Shown in pieces: positions 1-9,128 of a stretch of DNA of 64,000 nucleotides. The stretch covers positions 707,930 through 771,929 of the forward strand of contig NZ_JPHF01000002.1 in NCBI RefSeq assembly GCF_000814325.1. Direction: 5' to 3'. The notes beneath the pieces are model-generated. The model saw only the letters and a list, made by a program, of their open reading frames with translations. It made no database searches and was not told where the DNA came from. The position numbers and the translations under genes are program-made. The stretch's first letter is position 1. Each line of letters opens with the position of its first letter. This DNA is from Flavihumibacter sp. ZG627. GTDB lineage: Bacteria > Bacteroidota > Bacteroidia > Chitinophagales > Chitinophagaceae.

Positions 1-471
1 CACCTCTTCCATGCCATTCTTCGTTTCGCAGGGCATTTTGGATTCACTGAGCATTGCCGCAATAAAATATGGTTTAAACCGCTCCATCATAGATAAAGGG
101 AGTATTGACCTGTTAGCTGCGAAATAATCCTTTACCCGCTTATATTCTTCTTCAGTCATCAGGTCTTTCAAACGGGTTTCGTCCTTCATCCTGATGTACT
201 TGAAAATGCCCATCATCTCTCCCATATTATCCATATCGATCTCAAAAAAAACACGGGAGGACTTATCGATCGCATGCTGCAAACTATCACTCAATCCTGC
301 ATCCCGGGCACAGAGGATATGCATGGTGCCGAACAAATAGGAAGGGGTCTGAATCCCGTTGCCGGTAATCTCCCATAACAGGGATGAAGTTTTAGGTGCG
401 GCGGGTGACTGCTGCGCTTTCAGTGAAAATCCTGATACAAAAAGTGCTATGACGGTAAAGTATAAACGCAT
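1..471 (-). CDS. TraB/GumN family protein (3' end beyond window)
   Basis: The 157 visible codons begin with a hydrophobic signal peptide ending near SLKAQ, so the protein is exported. The mature N-terminus reads LLWEITGNG followed by SYLFGTMHIL; this W-x-I and GTMH combination is typical of the TraB/GumN (Tiki-like) superfamily, some members of which are metal-dependent proteases. The C-terminal part lies outside the window, so the second half of the active site cannot be checked. The start ATG (469-471) lies 9 bp downstream of the stop of the DUF6089 gene on the same strand, so the two are probably cotranscribed. The family call comes from recognised motifs; the substrate is unknown. Confidence 0.75.
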   Translation of the reverse strand, partial: MRLYFTVIALFVSGFSLKAQQSPAAPKTSSLLWEITGNGIQTPSYLFGTMHILCARDAGLSDSLQHAIDKSSRVFFEIDMDNMGEMMGIFKYIRMKDETRLKDLMTEEEYKRVKDYFAANRSILPLSMMERFKPYFIAAMLSESKMPCETKNGMEEV

Positions 472-480
472 GTTATTCTA

Positions 481-1353
481 CTAATAAACGTTACGTGGAC
501 AATCGAGTTGTTTTCCTCCTTTTGAGCGATTGAAAAGCGAACTACCTCCACCACCTCCTGTTCCTAACCTGAAACCGATCGTTATGCCCTGAAAATAATA
601 CCAGTCTTTTACATCTTCTCCGCCTCTAACGGTTCCTTCAACAGGATAGACAGGATTGCCATCCTTTAGTTCACCACTCCTGTAAGCCAGTTCAACAGCC
701 TTAGGACCCCTTTCTGCCAAAAGCACTGCCTGATCTACATATCTCTTGCTGAGGTCATCGAGGTAATCTGTGAATGTTTTTCTCAATCCGATTTCATAAC
801 CAAGTGTTACCTGTTCGTTAACCCTGAAACGAAGTCCCCCACCAAATGGAAGTGTAAGCTGTACTCTTTTATAAGGTTTGAGATCGGGATATGCACTAAG
901 CCCCTGCCCTTCTGTACTTAGTGGCTGGAGATAATGTTTTTGACCAAGCGAATCATAGGTATAGGGATCAAATCCAAAAACGCCCAGGCCTGCAAACACA
1001 TATGGAGTAAACCTTTTTTCATCAAGATCGAATAAGCGGAATTCAGCCATCAGGTTACCTTCCAGTAACCTCGAATTGAAACTCAGGTTTCGAAGCCTGA
1101 GGTCTTCCTGTTTATTGAGTTTATCATCACCACTTATTCTACCATAAACGATTCCGCTTCTAATTGAAACATGCCCATTCACATCATATTGTACACCGAG
1201 TCCAAATGCACCGTGTGATTGGTTGGTAGTAAGTCTTTTTTCCTGGAAGTCGCCCTGGTAATTTGAAATTCCCCCAAATCCGGTGATATGCCAGCGCTGT
1301 GACATTACCGTAAGTGGTAATAACGCAACCAGCAACACAATGATTTTCCTCAT
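481..1353 (-). CDS. DUF6089-type outer membrane beta-barrel protein
   Basis: This 290-residue protein has a signal peptide (MRKIIVLLVALLPLTVMSQ) followed by alternating hydrophobic/polar strands rich in Gly and aromatics, such as YVFAGLGVFGF and LPFGGGLRFRV. These are hallmarks of a small outer-membrane beta-barrel. The order (GGISNYQGD near the N-terminus, a GYEIGLRKTFTDYLDDLS segment, a glycine run near the C-terminus) matches the Bacteroidota family annotated as DUF6089. No enzymatic motif is seen. It precedes the TraB-like gene by 9 bp on the same strand. Function in this family is not established; a structural or surface role is inferred only from the barrel pattern. Confidence 0.75.
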   Translation of the reverse strand: MRKIIVLLVALLPLTVMSQRWHITGFGGISNYQGDFQEKRLTTNQSHGAFGLGVQYDVNGHVSIRSGIVYGRISGDDKLNKQEDLRLRNLSFNSRLLEGNLMAEFRLFDLDEKRFTPYVFAGLGVFGFDPYTYDSLGQKHYLQPLSTEGQGLSAYPDLKPYKRVQLTLPFGGGLRFRVNEQVTLGYEIGLRKTFTDYLDDLSKRYVDQAVLLAERGPKAVELAYRSGELKDGNPVYPVEGTVRGGEDVKDWYYFQGITIGFRLGTGGGGGSSLFNRSKGGKQLDCPRNVY

Positions 1354-1421
1354 TTTGATAAATTGTAATGGTTCTTACGCAAGAATTAAACCAAATAGCC
1401 GGCAAGGCATCCTTTAAACAA

Positions 1422-1445
1422 AAATCCCCTTTTTTAAGGGGATTT
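1422..1445 (-). terminator. Rho-independent terminator of the arginine decarboxylase gene
   Basis: An 8-bp perfect inverted repeat (AAATCCCC at 1422-1429, GGGGATTT at 1438-1445) encloses an eight-base loop and continues into T-rich sequence on the minus strand. It starts 10 bp beyond the stop of the arginine decarboxylase gene, so it most likely ends that transcript and insulates the DUF6089/TraB pair. Confidence 0.75.
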
Positions 1446-1454
1446 CATAACTGC

Positions 1455-2858
1455 TTATTGGTATCCGAGTATTTTTAACATACTCTGTGCTGTCTGCTCC
1501 TTGGCATAAACCCAGTCTACCAGTTTACCGTTTTTATCGTGGCCTACAATGATGTGTTTGGGAGATGGTATCATGCAGTGTTTGATGCCACCGTAACCGC
1601 TGATCTGGTCCTGGTAAGCGCCGGTATGGAAAAATCCAAGGTATAGAGGTTCAGTACCGCCTCCATTTACCTTGGGAAGGAATACCTCGTTGATATGTTC
1701 TTCCGAATCGTAATAATCATGGCTGTCGCAGGTGATCCCTCCCAGAACAACCCGTTGGTACTCCTCATCCCATTTATTTATGGGAAGTAAGAGGAAACGT
1801 TCACCAATACCCCAGGTATCAGGAAGCGTTGTAATAAAAGAGGAATCGATCATATACCATATCTCGCGTTCATTCTGCGTTTTTTGAGCGATCACAGAAT
1901 AGATATGTGCCATGCTCTCCCCTACTGTATAGGAGCCGAACTCGGTATAAATATTCGGCATGGGAACCTTGGCCTTTTTACAAGCGCTCTTGATATTGCC
2001 AACAATTTCATTGATCATGAACTGGTAGTCATAATCAAATCCGAGAGAATGCTTGATAGGGAATCCACCACCAATATTGATACTGTCCAGTTCCGGACAT
2101 ATTTTTTTCAACTGGCAATAAAGGTTGATGACCTTGTTCAACTCTGACCAGTAATAAATATCATCTTTAATACCCTTGTTCAGGAAAATATGCAGCATCT
2201 TAAGCTGGAACTTATTTTCGTAGCCTTCAATCTGGTCTACATAAAACTCAAGGATATCTTTCGCGCGTATCCCTAATCGTGAGGTATAGAAGGGGAAGGA
2301 AGGTTCTTCTTCTGCTGCCACCCTGATACCCAGTTTGAAAGGAGCGCGGACGCTTTTACGGTAATCATCCAGTTCATTCACATTATCGAGAACGGGAATC
2401 ACATTCTTAAAGCCGGTATTAATCAAGCCTGCGATCCTCTTGGTATAGGGTTTTTGTTTGAACCCATTACAAATGATAAAAGTTTCCTTATTGATCTTCT
2501 TCTTTGCATAGAGTTTTTTAATGATCTCGATGTCATATGCATAAGATGTTTCCAGGTGTATATTATGTTTCAGCGCTTCTTCCACCACGAAAGAGAAATG
2601 GGAACTCTTGGTACAATAACAATAGTAATATTCACCCTCGTACTTATGCTTCTTGAAAGCATTGGCAAACATCGTCTTGGCCTTATTGATCTGCATTCCG
2701 ATCTTAGGAAGATAGGTCAGCTTCATAGGCGTTCCATACTTGTCAATCAGTGCTTTTATATCGAGGCCATTATATTGCAGGTATTTGTCTTTTACCTCAA
2801 ATCCTTCCTGGGGAAAATTGAAGGTTTGGTCTACCAGGTCGTAGTAGGTATTGTTCAT
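1455..2858 (-). CDS. speA: arginine decarboxylase (PLP-dependent, fold type III)
   Basis: This 467-residue protein of the alanine-racemase-fold decarboxylase family should convert arginine to agmatine, the first step of polyamine synthesis. The PLP lysine lies in YCYCTKSSHFSFVVEEAL (about residues 80-97). The phosphate-binding glycine loop is NIGGGFP (about 260). The C-terminal CDSHDYYD carries the cysteine expected to protonate the intermediate. It is shorter than E. coli SpeA and matches the compact Bacteroidota type. A leftward promoter lies about 45 bp upstream and a hairpin terminator just downstream, so it is probably a single-gene unit. Ornithine or diaminopimelate specificity cannot be excluded from motifs alone, but the overall sequence fits arginine. 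Confidence 0.85.
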   Translation of the reverse strand: MNNTYYDLVDQTFNFPQEGFEVKDKYLQYNGLDIKALIDKYGTPMKLTYLPKIGMQINKAKTMFANAFKKHKYEGEYYYCYCTKSSHFSFVVEEALKHNIHLETSYAYDIEIIKKLYAKKKINKETFIICNGFKQKPYTKRIAGLINTGFKNVIPVLDNVNELDDYRKSVRAPFKLGIRVAAEEEPSFPFYTSRLGIRAKDILEFYVDQIEGYENKFQLKMLHIFLNKGIKDDIYYWSELNKVINLYCQLKKICPELDSINIGGGFPIKHSLGFDYDYQFMINEIVGNIKSACKKAKVPMPNIYTEFGSYTVGESMAHIYSVIAQKTQNEREIWYMIDSSFITTLPDTWGIGERFLLLPINKWDEEYQRVVLGGITCDSHDYYDSEEHINEVFLPKVNGGGTEPLYLGFFHTGAYQDQISGYGGIKHCMIPSPKHIIVGHDKNGKLVDWVYAKEQTAQSMLKILGYQ

Positions 2859-2901
2859 CTAATTGTACACGTAGTTAGTGGGGTGATATATTAATAGCTT
2901 A

Positions 2902-2909
2902 CAAACCTA
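2902..2909 (-). promoter_or_regulatory. Bacteroidota -7 element (TAGGTTTG) for speA
   Basis: On the minus strand the sequence TAGGTTTG fits the TAnnTTTG -7 consensus. Transcription would start near 2895, giving a leader of about 35-40 nt. No TTTG -33 box at the ideal 19-20 bp spacing is visible (one occurs further away), so this rests on the -7 box and position alone. Confidence 0.5.
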
Positions 2910-2987
2910 TATAAAATGCAGAATTATTCACTAACAAAATTTTAGGGCGATAATCGTGCTTTCAAGGTATAGTTGGCTGCATAAAAA

Positions 2988-3011
2988 ACCGGCTCCCTGT
3001 TGGAAGCCGGT
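2988..3011 (-). terminator. Rho-independent terminator after rplT
   Basis: ACCGGCT (2988-2994) pairs with AGCCGGT (3005-3011). On the minus strand the stem is followed by a run of six T (complement of 2983-2988). It sits about 30 bp downstream of the rplT stop and marks the end of the rpmI-rplT transcript. Confidence 0.85.
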
Positions 3012-3039
3012 AATATGAGTTGATGCTGTGATCATTTCC

Positions 3040-3384
3040 TTATTTTACAGAAGCGATCAGCGCCTTGAAAGACTCAGGGTTGTTCATGGCGAGGTCGGCC
3101 AGCACTTTACGATCAAGACCAATTCCTTTTTCATTCAGCTTGTGGATGAAAACAGAATAAGTAAGGCCTTCTTCGCGAACTGCTGCGTTGATACGTGCGA
3201 TCCAGAGAGCACGGTATTCGCGCTTCTTAAGTTTACGACCAACATAGCTGTAGGTCATACCCTTTTCAACAATATTCTTGGCTACTGTATATACATTCTT
3301 ACGCTTGCCATAATATCCTTTGGCTTGCTTAAGTATCCTTTTTCTGCGTGCCCTTGAGGCAACGGCGTTTACTGAACGTGGCAT
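3040..3384 (-). CDS. rplT: 50S ribosomal protein L20
   Basis: At 114 residues this is the standard length for L20. It begins [20 protein letters not shown] with the long basic N-terminal helix typical of the family and contains the conserved [20 protein letters not shown] segment. L20 binds 23S rRNA early in large-subunit assembly and in several bacteria represses its own operon by binding the leader. It follows rpmI by 33 bp and is followed by a strong hairpin terminator. No anomalies are seen. Confidence 0.97.
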   Translation of the reverse strand: MPRSVNAVASRARRKRILKQAKGYYGKRKNVYTVAKNIVEKGMTYSYVGRKLKKREYRALWIARINAAVREEGLTYSVFIHKLNEKGIGLDRKVLADLAMNNPESFKALIASVK

Positions 3385-3417
3385 ATGCTAAATAGTTTTA
3401 AGTTGTGATTAATAGAT

Positions 3418-3618
3418 TTACCCCTTAAGACCCAGGAGGCGTTGAACGAAATCCATGTTTGGTTTTGATACAACACCTGCTTTACGCATGCCGCGCTTAC
3501 GCTTGGTTGACTTTTTGGTGAGAATGTGACGTTTGAACGCTTTCTGATGGGTGATTTTTCCTGAAGCGGTCACCTTGAAGCGCTTCTTGGCGCTTGAATT
3601 GGTTTTTACCTTTGGCAT
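3418..3618 (-). CDS. rpmI: 50S ribosomal protein L35
   Basis: This 66-residue basic protein starts [17 protein letters not shown] and contains the L35 signature [17 protein letters not shown]. It is the usual partner of rplT, 33 bp downstream. In most bacteria rpmI directly follows infC; here infC lies 5.5 kb upstream behind a large protease gene. A -7 box at 3725-3732 and a structured stretch of about 100 nt before the start suggest that rpmI-rplT are transcribed independently of infC. Confidence 0.97.
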   Translation of the reverse strand: MPKVKTNSSAKKRFKVTASGKITHQKAFKRHILTKKSTKRKRGMRKAGVVSKPNMDFVQRLLGLKG

Positions 3619-3718
3619 CTTGATAACTGAAATAGTTACGCCCTGCTGGCGCCCCGCACAGGCAGGGACTTATGGAGCCATTTGGGCAATGTCACCATCT
3701 TTCGATGGCACCCTTTTG
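3619..3718 (-). promoter_or_regulatory. candidate structured 5' leader of rpmI-rplT
   Basis: Between the predicted transcription start (near 3718) and the rpmI ATG, the minus strand can form a stem with a GAAA tetraloop (CCATC/GATGG, 3692-3709, extendable by G-U pairs) and a second stem CCCTGC/GCAGGG (3641-3667) enclosing a G/C-rich loop. Leaders of rpmI-rplT operons are known targets of L20 or IF3 autoregulation in other phyla. That this leader works this way is inference from position and potential folding. Confidence 0.4.
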
Positions 3719-3724
3719 GGAGCG

Positions 3725-3732
3725 CAAAGGTA
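3725..3732 (-). promoter_or_regulatory. -7 element (TACCTTTG) for rpmI-rplT
   Basis: The minus strand reads TACCTTTG followed by CGC, a match to TAnnTTTG, immediately past the stop of the protease gene. A -33 TTTG at the ideal distance is not obvious; the upstream sequence is T-rich (GTTATTTC). The element would supply L35/L20 with a start independent of infC. Confidence 0.5.
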
Positions 3733-3734
3733 TA

Positions 3735-6700
3735 TCAGTTTCCTGAAATAACCAACCGCATGGTCTTTATTTCTTTTCCATTCTGGGCGCGAAGATAATA
3801 GATACCTGGCGCCAGTTGCGGACCTGCCTGGTACAAAGGTATAACCTGGACGCTTGCCGCAATATCCACTTTCCTTCGCCAAATTACACGCCCTGTCACA
3901 TCCACCAGGGCCATCTGTAAGGTTTTGCCTGCCAGGTTCTCCACCAGCAGAAGCATTTCAGCGACAGGGGAAGGATTGGGATAAACCCTAAGCCTCATGC
4001 CTTCACCAAAGTTCACCGAACTGATGTTGGAATACCTGACCTGGCCATTTTCATAAATGATCTTCAGCCGGTACTGGTAACTGCCGGGAGAAATTACCCC
4101 CGCATCCGTGAAAGTATAATTGCCATTGGGTTGGGTTTGAATTATGGTTATGGTTTGGAAACCGCTACTACTGCCGGTTCCGTTTGCCCGTTCAACTTCA
4201 AAACGCAGTATACCCGGGTTAGCAGTTGCATCCCATTGAAGCAGTGCAGAGGTTGGTTCCTGTCTTTCCGTTGCCTGAAGTACTACGGTAGAAAGGGTAT
4301 TATTTATCCCGAAATAGAACTCACCATAAACTCCCGATGGAATCTCCGCATAATATCCTTTTTCATAGGGAATGAGTTCAAACTGGTCAGCCATCCAGAC
4401 TGATTCAAATCCCGGAAGGTTGTCCGAGGTTTTCTCATTTAGTGTGGATGGAGGTCCCGTGTACCGGAAAACGGCCAAATCATAGGCACTTCTCTTTATT
4501 GCACAGGTATCACAAGGGTTTTCGGCCAGCCATTGCCTTACCGCATCATCGGTAAGGAATAACCTTATTTTACCTGGTGTCGTATTGTTGGAACCTGAAA
4601 ACACCCAACGTTGTTTAAGAACCGGATTTCCCTGGAATAAATTCTCCTCACCTGCTGAATAATAATTAAAACGGAATGGCTGCTCCCCTTCTGAAGATTT
4701 AGCGGCCGATAGAAGGGCACCATTTCTTATTACCGGAGTCCACTGCTGCGTTTTCGATCTCCCCTCAAAACTGAAATGGGTAAGACCAGCGTCAACAGGA
4801 TATTCTAAATCAAAAATATGTACCTCATCCAGCAATAATCCCCCCGGAACAATTGGCGTGGCGGTGCTAAGATCTGAACGCTCCAGGGAAAGAACTCTGA
4901 ATTGAAGGGTTGCCCATCCTTTCGGTAATGCCATAGAAACCACCTGCCAGTAATCATTACCACAATCTTTCCATGCCTGCTGTTGCTCAGTATACCAGTT
5001 GGTGGATTGTTGAACAGGTGCTATATATCGTTGCCAGGTACGACCGGTATCTGCAGAAAATTCCAGTAACACAGAATCCTTACCATCACAAAGCTGTTTA
5101 TTTACACTCATTGAAAGATGTGGCGCCCTCAGTTGGCGAAGATCGAAAAGCGGACTTACCAGGTATCCCGACGCAACCACAAAGTGCACTCCGGAAGAGT
5201 TTTCCAGCCGGCGGGTACCCCAGAATCCATTTCCATTGGCAGCCTTAAAAGGCTTAACCGTTTCCTGCAGGTTTTCTGCAAGATCATATATAAAAGTAGA
5301 ACCCCATCCCTGTTTGTCATTTTCGAAACCTTGCAGGTAGGGGAACTGGTTCATTAACTTAGCGTAAGCCAGTGGAGCGAAGAGGGTATCATCCTGTTGG
5401 TTTATGTCTCCCATGGCTGTAACAAAAGCATACACCCCGGAAACGGCTGAAGGCCAGTCTTTTACTGGAACCGTGAATTCAGCGTGGGCTGTATCATTTG
5501 CCGCAATACTATTGAAACTAATTGTCTGTCGTTTACCATCGGGGGATATTAGGCCAATGGTGAAACCACCTGTGACCACGGAGCGAAGGTTAAGAGCGCT
5601 GACCCTGAACCGCAGATTGTCGCCATCAGTAACCTTATTTTTTATATAATAAAGGTCAATAAGCGCCATATCGGCATTGGCCTTGAAAAGACGGATAGAC
5701 CGCAGAAGTGGCAGGCTATCATCATAATTTGTTTTGGTGATCTTTAGCCTGAGCTGGAAACTGCTGGAAAATTGCTGGCTACCTTTTCCCAGTACCCGGG
5801 TAATATTTATGTGATCCAGACTGTTCACGTAAGTGACCGGATCAGTTTGTGGTAATATTAACCATGCAGATGTATCTGATCCTCTCACAGCCAATTCAAG
5901 CTTCAGGTTGACCGGTTCCGGAATATCAAGGCTCAGTCGGATATCATCTGCAAGTTGGAAAGCTGCCATATTAAATGTAGAAGTCAAAACCATTTCCTGG
6001 TTATGAACCTTACTTGAAGCAGTGAAGGGAATACCTGTGGAGTTGCTATGAAGTTTTATGATGGCGGAGGGAGTTGTATAGTCTGTCTGAGGTGCTCCAA
6101 TTATCCCAATTATGCCGGGTTTTAAGTAAGTACTGTCCTTCAAACCACCAAAATCAAGCGACAATGGCAAAGTAACCGGCTCATTAGGTAGATAACGCCA
6201 TAAATTGGCGAGGGTGTTATTAGAAGGTTCAGGATCGTTAAATGACCTTATATTAAATTCCAGTTGTTTTTCTTCACCAGGCTCTGCCTTCAGGATTATA
6301 GCCGATTTCCATAAAAAGGCTTCACCTGGCGTAAGATTTCTTATAAGGGTATCTGAACCAAGCAGATTTTTATCCTGGTAAACAGAAAGGAAAACAGTAT
6401 CAGCGATGGATGAATTACCCATATTACGGAGCTGGATAATTACCGTGTCAATCCCATTTCTGTCAGTACTGGTGGCGAAGCGCTGAATGGAGGGATTAAG
6501 GACAGTTGTAATAGCCAGATCTCCGGCTGCACCTGAAGGCGGACATAAAGTAGCAGGTGTTTTAATAAGCTTTGCAGGACTCCGCTCGCCCGGAAAACCG
6601 TTGAGCAATGGCTGCAGAGTTATCCAGTAGTTGGGGCCTGACCGCAGTCCGGTTATGACAAAAAAAGTATCCGTAGTTGTTGCAACTACCTTATAAGCAC

Positions 6701-8996
6701 CATCTTCGTATTGTAAAACCTGGACTGAATCAATGCCGGGCGCCGGCTTCCAGCGTGCACTAATGGTTGAGGCGCAGGTACTTGTGAGTGAAAAATTATA
6801 ATCTGGCAGAATAGTAAAGGCATTCGAAATGATTTCTTCCCCTGAAATATTATTTCGGATCCTGATCCTCGCGTTGGAAGTACTAATTGAAGGAACGGTC
6901 CAATCCTTCCTGTTTGGATGGGCAGATCTAATATTAATATCAGTCCAGCTCAGGCCGCCATCGGCTGAAAAACTTGTCGCGATGGATGAGCCCGGGGTAT
7001 TACCTGCCGACCAGATAATACCTTTTTGCTGGGCAGGCTTCCATTTTTCACCCCCGGCAGGCTGCAATAGCCGCAAAGCTGTTTTTTCCCAGTTATATAC
7101 AATCCTGAACGACTGCGGACCAGCTGGCACCTTAAAGCCTTTGACCAAAATTGTATAGGCACCAGGCACCGCATTTTCTACAACCACCTGTTCAATATTA
7201 TTGCTATGATCCTTTCCGGCAATGGCTGGAGCATTTACTCCAGCAGCACTGGTGTCTAGAATCATTGGATCTAAAACAGCCCCTGTAGGAGATACAACAC
7301 TGATATCCAAATCATTAACCAGATTCTTAAACGTATAAAGAGAAGATGGCTTGTCGTGCCAGTATAACATTATTTTCAAGTCTTTCACCTGTTCAGGCAG
7401 GTTTATTTCGAACCTGGTTTCTCCACCATTGTCTACTGAACCGGTCAAATATGTTTTAGCATTTACAACTTCAATGGCTTTTCGGGCATTGAGAAAACCG
7501 AATCCATTGGTGAAATCAACTCCTTTATTTCCGATATCTGTTGCGGTATTACACACAATAGCTTTCATCAGATCGCCCGGCGGATCAACATTCCCATTAA
7601 GCTGACGGTAACGTTCATATAGTAAACCAAGAACACCCGTCACCTGTGGGGCCGACATACTGGTTCCATAATCTATCGCATAGGTATTGTTATTGGCAGT
7701 TGACCGGGTGCCATCTCCTATCGCGATTACTTCCGGCTTCAATCGGCCGTCGAGCGTTGGGCCTTTAGACCAGCGGAAGAGATTGGCATCCTTATTTGTG
7801 GCGCCAACAGTTATTACATTCTTGGCAGCCTGGAAAGCATTGTCAATGCTTCGAAATCCTGCAGGGAAGTCCCCGCATTTCAATCCTCCATTATTCCCCG
7901 CCGCAAATACATGTGCGAGATTAGGTAGGTCAAGTAATTGCTGGTCGCCCTGAACACAATATCCTGTATACAAACCTGAATAAGGAAGGCATTGGCTGCC
8001 AGCGCCATAGGAGTTATTGGTAATCACCATCCCCTTTTTATAATATTCGGGTGAGCGATCAATAATAGTATTGAAATAATCAATTATAAGGGTAGATTCC
8101 CATGCATTTCCTTTCATAGAAGGGTCAAGAATTCCTGCCCCGGCCATAGCCCCGGCAACATGGGTGGCATGAAACGCCCCGTTATAGGATTGCCCTTCTT
8201 CATTATATCGGTGGTCAATATGGTAAATCCTACCATTATCTCCAATACCCATCACTACACCTTTCCCACTCAGGGCTGGCATACCCTCAAATCCTGTATG
8301 CAGCTGATCCGTCTGGTGGATATCGGTTGCTTCACTATTAAGGATACCTAGTGCTGGGGCTTCCATCACATAGAGTAAAAAAGACTGATCGAGCAGGTGG
8401 TTGAGCACCCTGCCGGTAAGTGTGCATTCCACAATGTCAGGGGTTAGAAACTTTAAAATCTCTGCATCTGCTCCAAAAGTTGAAAGCGAGTTTTCCAGAA
8501 GTTTCCTTCCCGCAGTACTATCATGGCCCGGAATCAATTTAAGATGGTAATTGCGAGAAGGGGCCGCAGAAACAATCGATCTGTTATTTGCATCTAAACC
8601 ATATATACCCGATTTAAGCGATCTGTTCATGGGAACCAATGCCTGAATGCCTTTTGTGCTAAGATCACTGGCAGAAAACGATCCCCTGATACCTGCGAGG
8701 AAACTGTTTTCGGGAATATAATCATAGAGTTCGATACCCTGTCTGCGGAGTTCAGTCTGCTGGCTGGTACCTGGAAGTTCTTTAAACTGAATAATTGCCC
8801 AGATTTTTCCGCCTGCAATAGATGCATGGAGTGTGGGATCCAAAGGATCAATGGGACGCAGTACCAGGCTTTTGGCCGGCAGACTACTTTTTAAACGGAT
8901 TGGGCTGGATTCGGTTACCTGAGTTCGGGCGTTTAGGGCCAATACTAAAATGGTACAGAATATCAATCCCCTAAAAATCACAGGTGCTATTCTCAT
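3735..8996 (-). CDS. secreted S8 (subtilisin-like) serine protease with type IX sorting domain
   Basis: This 1753-residue protein starts with a signal peptide (about residues 1-25). The subtilase domain spans about 230-490, with the triad visible as D253 (GIGDNG), H276 (HATHVAG) and S446 (GTSMSAP), and the oxyanion Asn in AAGNNG. A jelly-roll-like segment, fibronectin-III-like and CARDB-like repeats follow to about residue 1650. The end carries a type IX secretion C-terminal domain (VYPNP near the start of the module, GIYYLRAQNG near its end). It should therefore be exported by T9SS and be surface-attached or released. It is unusual in lying between infC and rpmI. A terminator precedes it (9073-9091) and a fresh promoter follows it, so it appears to be an inserted transcription unit. 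The substrate is unknown. Confidence 0.9.
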   Translation of the reverse strand: MRIAPVIFRGLIFCTILVLALNARTQVTESSPIRLKSSLPAKSLVLRPIDPLDPTLHASIAGGKIWAIIQFKELPGTSQQTELRRQGIELYDYIPENSFLAGIRGSFSASDLSTKGIQALVPMNRSLKSGIYGLDANNRSIVSAAPSRNYHLKLIPGHDSTAGRKLLENSLSTFGADAEILKFLTPDIVECTLTGRVLNHLLDQSFLLYVMEAPALGILNSEATDIHQTDQLHTGFEGMPALSGKGVVMGIGDNGRIYHIDHRYNEEGQSYNGAFHATHVAGAMAGAGILDPSMKGNAWESTLIIDYFNTIIDRSPEYYKKGMVITNNSYGAGSQCLPYSGLYTGYCVQGDQQLLDLPNLAHVFAAGNNGGLKCGDFPAGFRSIDNAFQAAKNVITVGATNKDANLFRWSKGPTLDGRLKPEVIAIGDGTRSTANNNTYAIDYGTSMSAPQVTGVLGLLYERYRQLNGNVDPPGDLMKAIVCNTATDIGNKGVDFTNGFGFLNARKAIEVVNAKTYLTGSVDNGGETRFEINLPEQVKDLKIMLYWHDKPSSLYTFKNLVNDLDISVVSPTGAVLDPMILDTSAAGVNAPAIAGKDHSNNIEQVVVENAVPGAYTILVKGFKVPAGPQSFRIVYNWEKTALRLLQPAGGEKWKPAQQKGIIWSAGNTPGSSIATSFSADGGLSWTDINIRSAHPNRKDWTVPSISTSNARIRIRNNISGEEIISNAFTILPDYNFSLTSTCASTISARWKPAPGIDSVQVLQYEDGAYKVVATTTDTFFVITGLRSGPNYWITLQPLLNGFPGERSPAKLIKTPATLCPPSGAAGDLAITTVLNPSIQRFATSTDRNGIDTVIIQLRNMGNSSIADTVFLSVYQDKNLLGSDTLIRNLTPGEAFLWKSAIILKAEPGEEKQLEFNIRSFNDPEPSNNTLANLWRYLPNEPVTLPLSLDFGGLKDSTYLKPGIIGIIGAPQTDYTTPSAIIKLHSNSTGIPFTASSKVHNQEMVLTSTFNMAAFQLADDIRLSLDIPEPVNLKLELAVRGSDTSAWLILPQTDPVTYVNSLDHINITRVLGKGSQQFSSSFQLRLKITKTNYDDSLPLLRSIRLFKANADMALIDLYYIKNKVTDGDNLRFRVSALNLRSVVTGGFTIGLISPDGKRQTISFNSIAANDTAHAEFTVPVKDWPSAVSGVYAFVTAMGDINQQDDTLFAPLAYAKLMNQFPYLQGFENDKQGWGSTFIYDLAENLQETVKPFKAANGNGFWGTRRLENSSGVHFVVASGYLVSPLFDLRQLRAPHLSMSVNKQLCDGKDSVLLEFSADTGRTWQRYIAPVQQSTNWYTEQQQAWKDCGNDYWQVVSMALPKGWATLQFRVLSLERSDLSTATPIVPGGLLLDEVHIFDLEYPVDAGLTHFSFEGRSKTQQWTPVIRNGALLSAAKSSEGEQPFRFNYYSAGEENLFQGNPVLKQRWVFSGSNNTTPGKIRLFLTDDAVRQWLAENPCDTCAIKRSAYDLAVFRYTGPPSTLNEKTSDNLPGFESVWMADQFELIPYEKGYYAEIPSGVYGEFYFGINNTLSTVVLQATERQEPTSALLQWDATANPGILRFEVERANGTGSSSGFQTITIIQTQPNGNYTFTDAGVISPGSYQYRLKIIYENGQVRYSNISSVNFGEGMRLRVYPNPSPVAEMLLLVENLAGKTLQMALVDVTGRVIWRRKVDIAASVQVIPLYQAGPQLAPGIYYLRAQNGKEIKTMRLVISGN

Positions 8997-9072
8997 AAAA
9001 ATCAGGAATCAGACTCAATATAAACAACCGGGGGTAGATTCTATTATGCAGATGCCCGGAAATAATAAAAAA

Positions 9073-9091
9073 AACCCGCCTTGCGCGGGTT
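9073..9091 (-). terminator. Rho-independent terminator after infC
   Basis: AACCCGC (minus strand, complement of 9085-9091) and GCGGGTT (complement of 9073-9079) form a G/C-rich stem with a short loop, followed by eight T on the minus strand. It lies 38 bp after the infC stop and should end the thrS-infC transcript before the protease gene. Confidence 0.85.
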
Positions 9092-9128
9092 ACCCAATTG
9101 AATTCGACAAGTGTATAATTGGACAGGA

